From NCBI GenBank assembly GCA_002278855.1, contig NCGG01000012.1, forward strand, positions 1 through 64,000: a stretch of 64,000 bases of DNA. Reading direction: 5' to 3'. Below the pieces are notes generated by a model. It made no database searches, was not told where the DNA came from, and worked only from the letters and a program-made list of their open reading frames with translations. Every line of letters starts with the position of its first letter. The stretch's first letter is position 1. The DNA is from Sphingomonadales bacterium 28-55-16 (lineage in GTDB: Bacteria; Pseudomonadota; Alphaproteobacteria; Sphingomonadales; Sphingomonadaceae). A program made the translations under genes and the position numbers. Of the stretch, positions 36,258 to 46,127 are shown piece after piece.

Positions 36258-36770
36258 TTAAGCCTCGCCATGCGTCTCGATAAGCGCGCTGGCGATGGCG
36301 TCTTCTGGCGTTTTGTCACCCCATATGATGAATTGAAACACGGGATAAAAACGCTCACATTCGTCGATTGCGACGTCAATGATCGTTTGTGCATGATCCA
36401 CACCGAGCAACCCGTTCGACGCCATCAGGCTACCATGGCGGAACAACAAGATACCATTGGCCGACCACATGTCGAAATGGCCAAGCCACAATTGTTCGTT
36501 GATAAGGCCTAAAGCGGTGTAGACGCTCGCGCGCTTATCGCTTGGCACCGTGATGTCGGGCAATATGATGAGTTGAAGCGCATTGTCCTCCTCACGCCAA
36601 ATCGCGCGGAGCTGATAACTCGCCCAGCTGCCTTTATACTCAGCCGTAATTTCATCTTCGCCATCGAGTTCAAACGACCAGCCGCGGGCCTCGAACAAGG
36701 CCGCGAGCATGTCTACGGGCGCGGATTCGTCGCGCTCGAATTGCTCATATTGTTCGTCGGTATCATGCAT
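36258..36770 (-). CDS. YbjN domain-containing protein
   Basis: A 170-residue acidic protein of the YbjN family (type III chaperone-like fold): LAALFEARGWSFELDGEDEITAEYKGSWASYQLRAIWREEDNALQL and DVAIDECERFYPVFQFIIWG are typical. YbjN in enterics is tied to stress tolerance and motility, but the biochemical role is unknown. It is convergent with the thioesterase gene; the gap is only 6 bases. Confidence 0.8.
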   Translation of the reverse strand: MHDTDEQYEQFERDESAPVDMLAALFEARGWSFELDGEDEITAEYKGSWASYQLRAIWREEDNALQLIILPDITVPSDKRASVYTALGLINEQLWLGHFDMWSANGILLFRHGSLMASNGLLGVDHAQTIIDVAIDECERFYPVFQFIIWGDKTPEDAIASALIETHGEA

Positions 36771-36877
36771 GTTGATGGCGCCTGTCGTGTTGGGGCGAGT
36801 CTGCCCCTTGACTGACTCGCACGCAAGGGCCTTGCGTCAGCGCGCAACATTAGCCTGTGGGCCAACTGTGGAAAAGT

Positions 36878-37186
36878 TTAGGCGGAGCCCTTTGCAGACT
36901 TAGCCCTTGGCTTAGCCTTGGCCGGCAAAGCACTGCCTTTTGCCTGTAACGCGGCTTCAAGCGCAGCAACGCGCTTTCCAAGCGCATCGGCTTCGGCGCG
37001 TGCATTGGCTGCGAGTGTTTTGACGGCGTCAAATTCTTCGCGGGACACAAGGTCAAGACCGCCAGCCCACTCGCGCGCACGTTCGCGCACGCTCGCTTCC
37101 GCCTCACGGCCCATTCCGGCCACGGTTCCGGCAACGCCGTTCAATACCTTGGCCAAATCGTCAAAAATGCGCTTTTCGCTTTGCAT
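36878..37186 (-). CDS. ubiK: UbiK family ubiquinone accessory factor
   Basis: A 102-residue BMFP-type protein: MQSEKRIFDDLAKVLNGVAGTVAGMGREAEASVRERAREW followed by LVSREEFDAVKTLAANAR and a coiled-coil KRVAALEAAL. UbiK (YqiC) is an accessory factor for the aerobic ubiquinone hydroxylation complex. The C-terminal 20 residues are Lys/Ala-rich. I chose ATG 37186, 8 bases after GGAG; a GTG at 37195 is the alternative. Together with coq4 it shows the ubiquinone pathway. Confidence 0.85.
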   Translation of the reverse strand: MQSEKRIFDDLAKVLNGVAGTVAGMGREAEASVRERAREWAGGLDLVSREEFDAVKTLAANARAEADALGKRVAALEAALQAKGSALPAKAKPRAKSAKGSA

Positions 37187-37212
37187 GTTATTCACTCCAT
37201 TGCGGCAGGGGG

Positions 37213-37773
37213 TTAACCGCCATTGTCTATTTGGGAAGTTACCGCCGGAACGTAAAGGCTTTCCGCATCGGGATTTAAATTATCAATCTGAAAATTCAGG
37301 ATCGAGGCGAAGCTGATCCAAACCAGATATGGCACCATCAACCATGCGGCGGCCTTGCGAACCTGCGCAAATGCGACCGTAGTGGCGATAGCCATGACCA
37401 GCATCACCAGGATGATGTAAAAAGCGGCCGTCACCTTATGGTAATGGAAAAAAACCGGAGACCAGGACAAATTTATCAAGAACTGCATCACAAACAGGCC
37501 AATTGCCGGCGCGCGGTAACGGGAGCTCTGGGCGTGCAACACCATCGCAAATGCCAGGCCTATTAAGAAAAACAGCACAGGCCATACCACCCCAAATACC
37601 CAGCCTGGTGGCTGCGCTGCGGGCTGAATGAGGGTTTGGTACCACGCATTTTTCGTAGTCGAGCCGGCCATAGCACCGGACAGCGAACCCAGAAGCATGA
37701 TGACGGGGATCACGAACAACGCCCAGCGGACCAACGATATGCGCGACTGAGAATGGGATACGAGGCGGTTCAT
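37213..37773 (-). CDS. TspO/MBR family protein
   Basis: A 186-residue, five-TM translocator protein: WYQTLIQPAAQPPGWVFGVVWPVLFF, INLSWSPVFFHYH and PYLVWISFASILNFQI are the diagnostic TspO motifs. Bacterial TspO binds tetrapyrroles and, in Rhodobacter, adjusts pigment and stress gene expression. It is next to a gene for a small orphan protein. The N-terminus has about 10 extra residues before the first membrane helix. Confidence 0.88.
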   Translation of the reverse strand: MNRLVSHSQSRISLVRWALFVIPVIMLLGSLSGAMAGSTTKNAWYQTLIQPAAQPPGWVFGVVWPVLFFLIGLAFAMVLHAQSSRYRAPAIGLFVMQFLINLSWSPVFFHYHKVTAAFYIILVMLVMAIATTVAFAQVRKAAAWLMVPYLVWISFASILNFQIDNLNPDAESLYVPAVTSQIDNGG

Positions 37774-37853
37774 AACGTGGCTCCGATCTTAGTTAGCGCG
37801 ATTCGGAGGAAACGCGATCAAACTGAACATAAGCATCGGTCATGAATAGAACA

Positions 37854-37883
37854 AGGCCGCCTACCGGGATGGATAGACGGCCT
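37854..37883 (-). terminator. Minus-strand terminator after the 99-residue orphan gene
   Basis: On the minus strand AGGCCGTCTA and TAGGCGGCCT form a 10-bp stem (one U-G) with a 10-base loop; TTGTTCTATTC follows. It lies about 45 bases past the stop at 37928. Confidence 0.55.
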
Positions 37884-37927
37884 GTTTATCTACATATCGG
37901 GCACAATCTGCGCCGATAAAGACATTC

Positions 37928-38227
37928 TTATTTGCGTGTACCTGACAAGCCCATCGAACCAAAGGCACCTGCCTTCACTTCGCCCGTCAGTGCATCGCCA
38001 GAAACGGTAGCAGTGGCTTCCAGATGCATGGGCATAGGCACAGTGATGTCCATGCCCCAGCTCAGCGTGTCGCCATCAACCGTGCCATTTGCGATGTCCA
38101 TTGCACCCAAACCGCCCGACATTTTGCCTGAAAAGCTGCCGCCGTCGCTGTTGACGGTCAGAACGGCTTTCTGGTCACCCATTGGGCTTTTGATTGTTAC
38201 GTCCCAATCACCATCAACTGCTGCCAT
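37928..38227 (-). CDS. Small beta-rich hypothetical protein
   Basis: A 99-residue protein with no recognised family by name: VDGDWDVTIKSPMGDQKAVLTVNSDGGSFSGKMSGGLGAMDIANGTVDGDTLSWGMDITVPM. The Gly/Asp/Ser-rich alternating pattern suggests a small beta-barrel or sandwich. There is no signal peptide. A good coding frame, a start ATG and a terminator after it support a real gene. It follows the M16 peptidase gene by 11 bases, so the two may be co-transcribed. Confidence 0.7.
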   Translation of the reverse strand: MAAVDGDWDVTIKSPMGDQKAVLTVNSDGGSFSGKMSGGLGAMDIANGTVDGDTLSWGMDITVPMPMHLEATATVSGDALTGEVKAGAFGSMGLSGTRK

Positions 38228-38238
38228 ATTCTTGCTCC

Positions 38239-41118
38239 TTATTTAGCATTTTTGCTTGCACTGTTGTTAGCAGCTTCAGTCACCATTTCAATTGGCAATC
38301 CAAGCGCTTCCAACTGCGGTTTCACCTTCGCGGCATCGCCGACAACCAGCCATGTGATCTTGGTGGGATCAATCTTGGCGCGCATTTCATCGTTCAATGC
38401 CGTCGCGGTTAAGGCGGTGTATTTGGCCGCAACCGTTTCCGCATAATCAAATGGGCGCTTGTTCAAACGATCGGACTGCATTTGACCCAGCACCGCCGAC
38501 GATTGTTCATAGCTACCGGGCAATTCAAGGACGTTGCCCTTGATAGTCTGTTCGAGTTCCGCAGCGGTGACAGGCTTGGCGCCGTTAAAGTCCTTCAACT
38601 GGTCCATCAGCACCTTGATCGAAGGGCCGGTCTGGTTGGTTTGCACGGGCGCGAACATATAGAATGGCACACGATCTTCGGCACCATTGACTTGGCTGCG
38701 CACACCATAAGACCAGCCCTTGGTCTCACGCAGGTCCATGTTGATACGCGACAAGAAGTCACCGCCAAAAATCTCATTCGCGGCACGCAGGGTCAGCAAA
38801 TCATCCGAACCCTTTGCATTTAAAACGAGCCCCGCGAGCACAAGTGATTGTGGCGCGTTTGGCCGATCAATCAACAATATGCGCGATACGGGCGCGGGCA
38901 CCGCAACGGCAAAATTCTTTGCAGCGGCTGGTGCTGCATTTGACGTCCATTTGCCGAAACGCGCCTCAAGCATCGGCTTGATTTCTTTCAGGCTGGTATC
39001 ACCGACGACGAAGATTTCAGCCTTGGCAGGGTGCACCCATGACCTGTGGAAGTGCACAACATCATCGCGGCTGATCGCGGACACCGTTTCTGCATAACCG
39101 CTGCCCGTTTGTGGCCCGCCATAAGGATGGCCCTTGCCATACAGCAACGGCGGCAGGCGGCGCACAGCGATGCCCTGTGGCTGGTTATCTTCCGACTTGA
39201 TCCGCGTCAGTTGCTGAACACGGACGCGCTCCAGCTCGTTGGACGCAAAGGCGGGATTTTTGATCACATCCGCGAGCAAGTCGAGCGACAGTCCCAGATT
39301 TGGCTTGACCGCACGCAGACTGGCAACTGTCCGGTCCAGCGACGAACCCACACCCACATCGGCGCCCAATTTCTCCTCAGTCTCGGCGATCTGGGTCGAT
39401 GTTAAGCTTGTGGTGCCTTCCGACATCATCGTCGACATCAACAATGCGATTCCGCGTTTGTCCGCGGGATCTGCTGCATAGCCAGCGTTAAAGCTCACCG
39501 CCACACGCACCGTTGGAACCGCCGCGCGACGTGCAAAAAACAATTTGATGCCATTGCTTAAAGTCGCTTCTTCGACCGTAGGAAAGTCCAGCGCGGGCGT
39601 TCCGGTTGGCTCCGGAAACGTGCTGCGATCTTGAAAGCTAAGCGATGCGGACACCAGATTATCTTCGCTTCCGGGGGCCACATAAAATGCGGGCGATGAC
39701 AATGTGCCGGTGCGGCTACCCGATCCGGCGGCGACTTCTTTATACACTTCACGCTCGCCGGGCTCGACACGGATTTCAAGCACAGGACGCGTCAGCCATT
39801 TTTGCATCGCCGCCTTCACCGCGGCTGGTTTTGCGGTTGCGAGGCGCTGCAATTCTTTTTTATAAAAATCAGAATCGCCGACATACAACTGACCTTCGGC
39901 CAATGCGACGGCTTTGCCGCCAAAGCCACCAACTTGCTCAAGCCCGTCAATTTGCGCGGCGATGTTGCTCGCGGCAACGCGCTGGACTTCGGCTGCGGTT
40001 GGACCGGTTTTGATATAATCCGCCAATATTTGGTCGAGCCGCTTTGCGACAGCATCGGCGTCGGCACCGGGCTTTACATCAACCTGGATATTGACAAGGC
40101 TGCCGTGGACGAACGGAATGAGATACGCAGATGCGCCCACAGCGGTCTGTTCCTGACGGACGAGGATATTGTCCAACCGTGAGCTCGACAGTCCGCCCAG
40201 CGCGCCCATCGCAACGAACAGCGCATTCGCATCAGGATCAGCAAGACCTGGCACAACCCAATTGCGATAAATACGCGTGGTGGGCACCTTGTCTTTCATG
40301 ACAATTTTGATGTCTTTTTCGAGCGTGGGTAGCGGCGCATTGACTGGAGCCACATCCTTGCCGCGCTTAATCTTACCGAACCATTTTTCGACCAAAGGCT
40401 TTGCTTGCGCCGCATTGATGTCACCGGCCAACACAAGAACAGCGTTGTTTGGACCATAATGGTCCGTGAACCATGTTTTCATGTCATCCAAAGACGCAGC
40501 CGACAGATCTTCAAGGCTTCCGATGGTGTCGTGGTGATAGGGGTGACCTTCGGGGAACAAGGTTTCGGAACGGGTATAATCAACCAAGCCAAATGGCTGG
40601 TTATCACCCTGACGCTTTTCGTTCGAAACAACACCGATCTGATTGTCGAGCTTTTCCTTTGACACGGCATTGAGCAGATAGCCCATCCGATCGCTTTCAA
40701 GGAACAGAGCCGATTCCAGCGCCGTGGTTGGTACGGTCTGGAAATAATTGGTGCGGTCAAGCCATGTGGTACCGTTCAGGTCCGTTGCGCCGATTTTCTT
40801 GGTATATTCGAAATAATCACCCGGTGCGTTTTCGCTGCCGTTGAACATGATATGTTCAAACAAATGGGCGTAGCCCGTTTTGCCCTTGGGTTCGTTCTTT
40901 GACCCAACGCCATACCAGATCGACACGGCAACGATGGGCGCCTTGCGATCTTCATGAACCAAAACCGTCAGGCCGTTTTCGAGCGTGAATTTCTCATGCG
41001 GAATATTGACCGCGTCCACGAGTTTCGAAACCGGCGCTGGCGTCTGTGCCAAGGCAGGTGCCGGCGCGATAAGTACCGCGCCTGACATCATCAGCGCGAG
41101 GGTCAATTTCCGGATCAT
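38239..41118 (-). CDS. M16-family zinc metallopeptidase (two-domain, secreted)
   Basis: A 959-residue protein with a signal peptide ending near PALA (residues 1-24). The first half has the inverted zinc motif HLFEHIMFNG (HxxEH) with the downstream acidic Glu. The second half (from about residue 510, LSNGIKLFFARRAAVP) repeats the M16 fold but lacks HxxEH, as in pitrilysin-like two-domain enzymes, so only the N-half is catalytic. GAGCAGC precedes the ATG. Substrates are probably peptides in the periplasm. Confidence 0.92.
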   Translation of the reverse strand: MIRKLTLALMMSGAVLIAPAPALAQTPAPVSKLVDAVNIPHEKFTLENGLTVLVHEDRKAPIVAVSIWYGVGSKNEPKGKTGYAHLFEHIMFNGSENAPGDYFEYTKKIGATDLNGTTWLDRTNYFQTVPTTALESALFLESDRMGYLLNAVSKEKLDNQIGVVSNEKRQGDNQPFGLVDYTRSETLFPEGHPYHHDTIGSLEDLSAASLDDMKTWFTDHYGPNNAVLVLAGDINAAQAKPLVEKWFGKIKRGKDVAPVNAPLPTLEKDIKIVMKDKVPTTRIYRNWVVPGLADPDANALFVAMGALGGLSSSRLDNILVRQEQTAVGASAYLIPFVHGSLVNIQVDVKPGADADAVAKRLDQILADYIKTGPTAAEVQRVAASNIAAQIDGLEQVGGFGGKAVALAEGQLYVGDSDFYKKELQRLATAKPAAVKAAMQKWLTRPVLEIRVEPGEREVYKEVAAGSGSRTGTLSSPAFYVAPGSEDNLVSASLSFQDRSTFPEPTGTPALDFPTVEEATLSNGIKLFFARRAAVPTVRVAVSFNAGYAADPADKRGIALLMSTMMSEGTTSLTSTQIAETEEKLGADVGVGSSLDRTVASLRAVKPNLGLSLDLLADVIKNPAFASNELERVRVQQLTRIKSEDNQPQGIAVRRLPPLLYGKGHPYGGPQTGSGYAETVSAISRDDVVHFHRSWVHPAKAEIFVVGDTSLKEIKPMLEARFGKWTSNAAPAAAKNFAVAVPAPVSRILLIDRPNAPQSLVLAGLVLNAKGSDDLLTLRAANEIFGGDFLSRINMDLRETKGWSYGVRSQVNGAEDRVPFYMFAPVQTNQTGPSIKVLMDQLKDFNGAKPVTAAELEQTIKGNVLELPGSYEQSSAVLGQMQSDRLNKRPFDYAETVAAKYTALTATALNDEMRAKIDPTKITWLVVGDAAKVKPQLEALGLPIEMVTEAANNSASKNAK

Positions 41119-41211
41119 ATGCTGCTCCCAAAGCTAAAGCCAATGCCGAGCAAGATAATATGGACGCCTATAAACACAAAGTGGTTACATAATATTTTCG
41201 ACGAACGGCGT

Positions 41212-43320
41212 TCACGGCCGATAGCGGCGCTTTGCGTGCTTCACGGCGTCGGCCCATTCGAAATAGACAGGCTTATATTTGCCTGCGACGAACAATTTCA
41301 TCTGGTCCGTATAATGCGGCGAGTCGGGCCGCGTTGTAGCCGCGCCATATGGTTGAATAGATTCGGACAGCACATTCCCAGCCTTGTCCCAACGCACCAG
41401 CATGATGAAGCTGTCACCATGTTTCACGCGCATTTTGCCATCGGCTTGATCGGGGTCCCATGCCGTTGTTGCGCGCAATGCATCGGTTCCCCCGAGCATG
41501 GCCAAATCGACATTTCCACGCCGCAACCGCTGAATGTCGGCGAGCGGAGGATCGATCCGTCCGAAGCGGTCTGTAAACTCAGTCACCGCCTCCTGAAGCG
41601 TACTGCGCGCATCAGGCATTGTATCGCCGCGCCAGTGCGGGCGTGCACCAAAGCGAATGATACGCTCGGCAAAAGCATCGGCGCTGCCTTTATTGTCGCT
41701 TGTCCAGTCCCAACTGGCGAGCAGCTTTTGTGCTTTGGCAAGTTCCGGCGCGTCTTTCAGGTCAAGCGCCGCAAAAGACGCCATCCATGCCCCGACCCAG
41801 CTTTGTTTGCTGTAGGTCATATCCATCTTGATCGCGAGCAACTCTTCGGGCGTGATTGACGTGTCGGCAGCCAACAACTCGGCTGCACGTAAGCCACGGT
41901 TGGTCATACCAAGCTCAATACCCAAATAGGGCGAATAGTCCGCCGGCTTCATTTCCGACCCCGGCCCGGCCGCCAGAAACGGCGTATTGTTGGCGTTCAT
42001 GACAAAACCAGACGCTGGATCAACAATCTTGGGATAGCGATCAAAGCCAACGGGGCCTTCCCACATGTCTGCGGACGTGTCGCCCGGCAGCAGCTTGGTA
42101 TAATCATAACCCGGTTTGCGGTCGGGAAAGAGCGCATTGTAGATATAGGCAACGCGTCCCGTTTTGTCGGCATAGATAAAGTTGGTGGCAGGGACGCCGC
42201 CAATCGACATGGATTTGCTCCACTCGTCCCAATTGGTCGCCTTTGTGTTGCGATAATATTGCTCAACGGCTTTGACGCTGTCGATGCCTGCATAACGGAT
42301 GGCGAAATAGCCCTTGTCGTTCTTGATCACGGGCCCGTGGATCGAACGGTATACAGTCTGCGGTACGGGCAAAGCGAATGGCCCCATTTTCACGGGCAAC
42401 CACACACGTGTGGTGGTCAGGGGCAACCATTTGCCGTCATAGCGATATTTGTCGCCAGCCTTATTCATCACCAATTTGTAAACATCGGTAAGGTCGGGGC
42501 GGTTGACGGTGTTGGTCCAGCCAAGATTGCGGTTATGGCCAAGCAACACGAAAGGCGACCCCGGGAATAATGCGCCCGCCATATCAAGCCCTTCGGCCGA
42601 GTGCACAACCGCCTCATACCACGCAACTTGCCCTTCATAAGGCTGATGCGAGTTCGATATCAGCCACGTCTTGCTATCGGCCATGCGCTTGGGCGCAATC
42701 GCAAATGCATTGGAGCCGTTCAAGTCCGGATCGCGGCCAATGGGCGTCATGGGCGCTGCGCTGTCCTTCGGCTGTGGTTTGCCTTCGGTCAGTGCCGCGA
42801 TTGTTCCATCCAGCCCGTAAAAGAAAGGCGCGCGCAGAACGAAGCCAGTCACAATGTCTTTTCCGGTTACGGGAAACAGCTTCGACAGACGCACTTCGCC
42901 CGGATGCTTGGACGCATAATGGTTCAAGCCAGCGGCATAGGCCTCACACATTGCGCGGACCTCGGGCGACAATTCCATATAATGCTTCTCGGCCGTTTCG
43001 CGCGCGCCCAGCAGGTGCATCACATAATCAACCTTCGCGCCGTCGGAACCCGCCAGCGCGCCATAACGACCACGCGTCATGGCTACGACATCTTCAATCG
43101 TCGAAAAGTCATCTTCGGCATGGGCGTAAGCAAGGCCATAAGCAGTGTCGGCATCGGTCTTGCCATTGATATGCGGCACACCAAATTCGTCACGCACGAT
43201 TTCGGCATCATATGTGCGCGTTGGCGCTTCATATCCGGTTGCTGCCAACGGCTCCCAAAGCGCACCTGCCCCTGCAACCAATCCAACGACAGCCAAAGAT
43301 GCCCACAAAAATTTCCGCAT
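41212..43320 (-). CDS. Penicillin-acylase family Ntn-hydrolase (AHL-acylase-like)
   Basis: A 702-residue secreted enzyme with a membrane/signal stretch at 2-20. It belongs to the penicillin G acylase clan, in which autocleavage exposes an N-terminal Ser. The processing site is probably DLNG/SNAFAIAPKR (Gly-Ser), and ISNSHQPYEGQVAWYEAVVHS follows. Size and text such as VRDEFGVPHI and HAEDDF agree with PvdQ/QuiP-type acyl-homoserine lactone acylases, but related enzymes hydrolyse cephalosporins or other amides. The substrate is therefore open. It stands alone upstream of the M16 gene. Confidence 0.85.
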   Translation of the reverse strand: MRKFLWASLAVVGLVAGAGALWEPLAATGYEAPTRTYDAEIVRDEFGVPHINGKTDADTAYGLAYAHAEDDFSTIEDVVAMTRGRYGALAGSDGAKVDYVMHLLGARETAEKHYMELSPEVRAMCEAYAAGLNHYASKHPGEVRLSKLFPVTGKDIVTGFVLRAPFFYGLDGTIAALTEGKPQPKDSAAPMTPIGRDPDLNGSNAFAIAPKRMADSKTWLISNSHQPYEGQVAWYEAVVHSAEGLDMAGALFPGSPFVLLGHNRNLGWTNTVNRPDLTDVYKLVMNKAGDKYRYDGKWLPLTTTRVWLPVKMGPFALPVPQTVYRSIHGPVIKNDKGYFAIRYAGIDSVKAVEQYYRNTKATNWDEWSKSMSIGGVPATNFIYADKTGRVAYIYNALFPDRKPGYDYTKLLPGDTSADMWEGPVGFDRYPKIVDPASGFVMNANNTPFLAAGPGSEMKPADYSPYLGIELGMTNRGLRAAELLAADTSITPEELLAIKMDMTYSKQSWVGAWMASFAALDLKDAPELAKAQKLLASWDWTSDNKGSADAFAERIIRFGARPHWRGDTMPDARSTLQEAVTEFTDRFGRIDPPLADIQRLRRGNVDLAMLGGTDALRATTAWDPDQADGKMRVKHGDSFIMLVRWDKAGNVLSESIQPYGAATTRPDSPHYTDQMKLFVAGKYKPVYFEWADAVKHAKRRYRP

Positions 43321-43461
43321 TACTCTCTCCCCTGCGACCGGACCTTATCTGCCGACCCATCTATCCCGCAAACGGCATAGCCAAGTCTTTGCGAAAGGAA
43401 AGACCCCTATGTAAAAACGCCCCATCGTGGTTTTAGCGTCGCCGCGCATTTTTGCGGATAC

Positions 43462-43489
43462 TTGTGTTGCGAAAATGCCGCACTACATT
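43462..43489 (+). promoter_or_regulatory. Candidate clpB promoter, possibly sigma-32-like
   Basis: CTTGTGT (43461-43467), 16 bases, then CTACATT (TACATT at 43484-43489). It fits a sigma-70 layout weakly and the alphaproteobacterial heat-shock pattern CTTG...CTAT in part. clpB is heat-induced elsewhere, which is why I noted it. Confidence 0.35.
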
Positions 43490-43547
43490 CTGTGTATCGG
43501 TTGAGTCTTCGTAAAGCAAAAACGCCACGCCATTTGGGAATTAGCGC

Positions 43548-46127
43548 ATGAACCTCGAAAAATTTACGGACCGTGCCAAGGGTTTTCTGCAAAGCGCGCA
43601 GACCGTCGCCATTCGCATGAGCCATCAGCGGATTGGGCCCGAGCATCTCTTGAAAGCTTTGCTTGAGGACGAACAAGGCATGGCGTCAGGCCTGATCAAG
43701 GCAGCGGGCGGGGATGCGGCTACGGCATTGCGTGAGACCGATGCTACGCTTGCAAAGGTGCCCGCGGTATCGGGCGGCGGCGCGCAGCAAACACCAGGCC
43801 TCGACAATGACGCAGTGCGCGTACTCGATGCCGCTGAACAGGTCGCGCAAAAGGCAGGCGACAGCTATGTCACCGTCGAGCGCTTGTTACTCGCGTTGGC
43901 ACTCGCCAAAACCACAAGCGCGGGCAAGGCGTTGGCAGCAGCAGCCGTTACCGCCGAGGGCCTTAACGCGGCGATCAACGACCTGCGGGGTGGCCGTTCA
44001 GCGGACACCTCTGGCGCCGAAGACCGCTATGATGCGCTCAAGAAATTTGCCCGCGACCTCACCGAAGTGGCGCGTGCCGGAAAGCTTGACCCCGTCATTG
44101 GCCGCGACGAAGAAATCCGCCGTACCATCCAAATCCTCGCCCGCCGGACCAAGAACAATCCCGTGCTGATCGGCGAACCCGGCGTTGGCAAAACCGCGAT
44201 TGCCGAGGGGCTGGCCTTGCGCATCGCCAATGGTGACGTGCCTGATAGCTTGAAGCACCGCAAATTGCTGTCGCTCGATATGGGCGCGCTGATAGCAGGG
44301 GCCAAATATCGGGGCGAATTTGAAGAACGGTTGAAGGGCGTGCTCGACGAGGTCAAACAAGCCGAGGGCGACATCATCCTGTTCATTGATGAAATGCACA
44401 CGCTTGTCGGCGCTGGCAAAGGCGAAGGCGCGATGGACGCCGCCAACCTCATAAAGCCAGCTTTGTCGCGCGGCGAGCTGCACTGCATTGGTGCAACGAC
44501 ACTCGATGAATATCAAAAACATGTCGAAAAAGACCCTGCACTTCAACGCCGCTTTCAGCCTATTTTTGTAGGCGAGCCAACGGTCGAGGACACGATTTCG
44601 ATTTTGCGTGGGTTGAAAGAAAAATATGAACTGCATCATGGTGTGCGGATCACCGATGGCGCGTTGGTCAGCGCCGCAACCTTGTCGCATCGCTATATTT
44701 CGGACCGGTTTCTGCCTGACAAGGCCATCGACCTGATGGACGAGGCGGCATCGCGTTTGCGGATGGAAGTGGAATCAAAGCCCGAAGAGATTGAAACGCT
44801 CGACCGGCGCATCATCCAGCTGAAGATCGAACGCGAAGCGCTTGGCAAAGAGAGCGATGCCGCATCCAAGGATCGTCTGGCAAATTTGGAAAGCGAGCTT
44901 GCCAATCTGGAACAGCAATCGCTTGAGCTCACGCAGCGTTGGCAAGCGGAGAAAGACAAGATCTCCGCTGAAGCCAAGATCAAGGAGCGGCTTGACGGTG
45001 CGCGGATCGAGTTGGAACAAGCGCAGCGTGGCGGCGACCTCGCCAAGGCAGGTGAGCTGCAATATGGCACCATACCGGGCTTGGAAAAGCAACTGGAGAC
45101 GGCCGAGGCCGCAGCCGGCAACGCGATGCTGCGCGAAGAAGTGACCGCACAGGATATCGCTGGCGTGGTGAGCCGCTGGACAGGCATTCCCGTCGACAAA
45201 ATGCTTGAGGGCGAACGCGACAAGCTGCTCAACATGGAACAACTCATCGGCGCGCGGGTCATTGGCCAGAAGGACGCGGTCACGGCGGTATCAAAAGCCA
45301 TCCGCCGTTCACGCGCCGGACTTCAGGACCCCAATCGACCACTTGGGTCATTCCTGTTCCTTGGCCCAACGGGTGTCGGCAAGACCGAATTGACGAAGGC
45401 GCTTGCCGGGTTCCTGTTCGATGATGACAATGCGATGGTCCGCATCGACATGTCCGAATATATGGAAAAACACAGCGTGGCACGGCTGGTCGGCGCGCCT
45501 CCGGGCTATGTCGGTTATGAAGAAGGCGGGGTGCTGACAGAGGCTGTGCGTCGTCGGCCCTATCAAGTTGTGTTGTTTGACGAGGTCGAGAAAGCCCATT
45601 CCGACGTGTTCAACATCCTGCTTCAGGTGTTGGACGATGGCCGCTTAACCGATGGTCAGGGCCGCACGGTCGACTTCTCGAACACGCTGATCATTTTGAC
45701 GTCCAACTTGGGGAGCCAATATCTCGCCGCGCTGGAGGACGGACACGATGTGAAGGAGGTCGAACCACAAGTGATGGACCTCGTGCGCGCGCATTTCCGC
45801 CCCGAATTCCTCAACCGCCTCGACGAGATCATATTGTTCCACCGTCTTGGCGCGGATCACATGGCCCCGATTGTCGAAATTCAGGTCAAGCATGTCCAAA
45901 AATTGCTGAAGGATCGAAAGATTACGCTGTCGCTGACCGACAAGGCCAAGGCATGGCTCGGCCGCGTGGGATATGATCCCATCTACGGCGCACGCCCGCT
46001 GAAGCGCGCTATTCAGCGTTATGTGCAGGACCCCCTGGCCGACATGTTGCTACGCGGCGAAATTCCGGATGGCAGCACGGTTGCGGTTGACGAAGGCGAT
46101 GGCGCGTTGAAAATGGTAGCTCGTTGA
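43548..46127 (+). CDS. clpB: ATP-dependent chaperone ClpB
   Basis: An 859-residue AAA+ disaggregase that works with DnaK. In order: two Clp-N repeats (about residues 1-145, [13 protein letters not shown] and [11 protein letters not shown]), NBD1 with Walker [10 protein letters not shown] and [22 protein letters not shown], the long coiled-coil M domain (about residues 400-520), and NBD2 with Walker [21 protein letters not shown] and [19 protein letters not shown]. Full length and intact. The stop TGA is directly followed by the stop of the convergent hydroxylase gene. Confidence 0.97.
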   Translation: MNLEKFTDRAKGFLQSAQTVAIRMSHQRIGPEHLLKALLEDEQGMASGLIKAAGGDAATALRETDATLAKVPAVSGGGAQQTPGLDNDAVRVLDAAEQVAQKAGDSYVTVERLLLALALAKTTSAGKALAAAAVTAEGLNAAINDLRGGRSADTSGAEDRYDALKKFARDLTEVARAGKLDPVIGRDEEIRRTIQILARRTKNNPVLIGEPGVGKTAIAEGLALRIANGDVPDSLKHRKLLSLDMGALIAGAKYRGEFEERLKGVLDEVKQAEGDIILFIDEMHTLVGAGKGEGAMDAANLIKPALSRGELHCIGATTLDEYQKHVEKDPALQRRFQPIFVGEPTVEDTISILRGLKEKYELHHGVRITDGALVSAATLSHRYISDRFLPDKAIDLMDEAASRLRMEVESKPEEIETLDRRIIQLKIEREALGKESDAASKDRLANLESELANLEQQSLELTQRWQAEKDKISAEAKIKERLDGARIELEQAQRGGDLAKAGELQYGTIPGLEKQLETAEAAAGNAMLREEVTAQDIAGVVSRWTGIPVDKMLEGERDKLLNMEQLIGARVIGQKDAVTAVSKAIRRSRAGLQDPNRPLGSFLFLGPTGVGKTELTKALAGFLFDDDNAMVRIDMSEYMEKHSVARLVGAPPGYVGYEEGGVLTEAVRRRPYQVVLFDEVEKAHSDVFNILLQVLDDGRLTDGQGRTVDFSNTLIILTSNLGSQYLAALEDGHDVKEVEPQVMDLVRAHFRPEFLNRLDEIILFHRLGADHMAPIVEIQVKHVQKLLKDRKITLSLTDKAKAWLGRVGYDPIYGARPLKRAIQRYVQDPLADMLLRGEIPDGSTVAVDEGDGALKMVAR

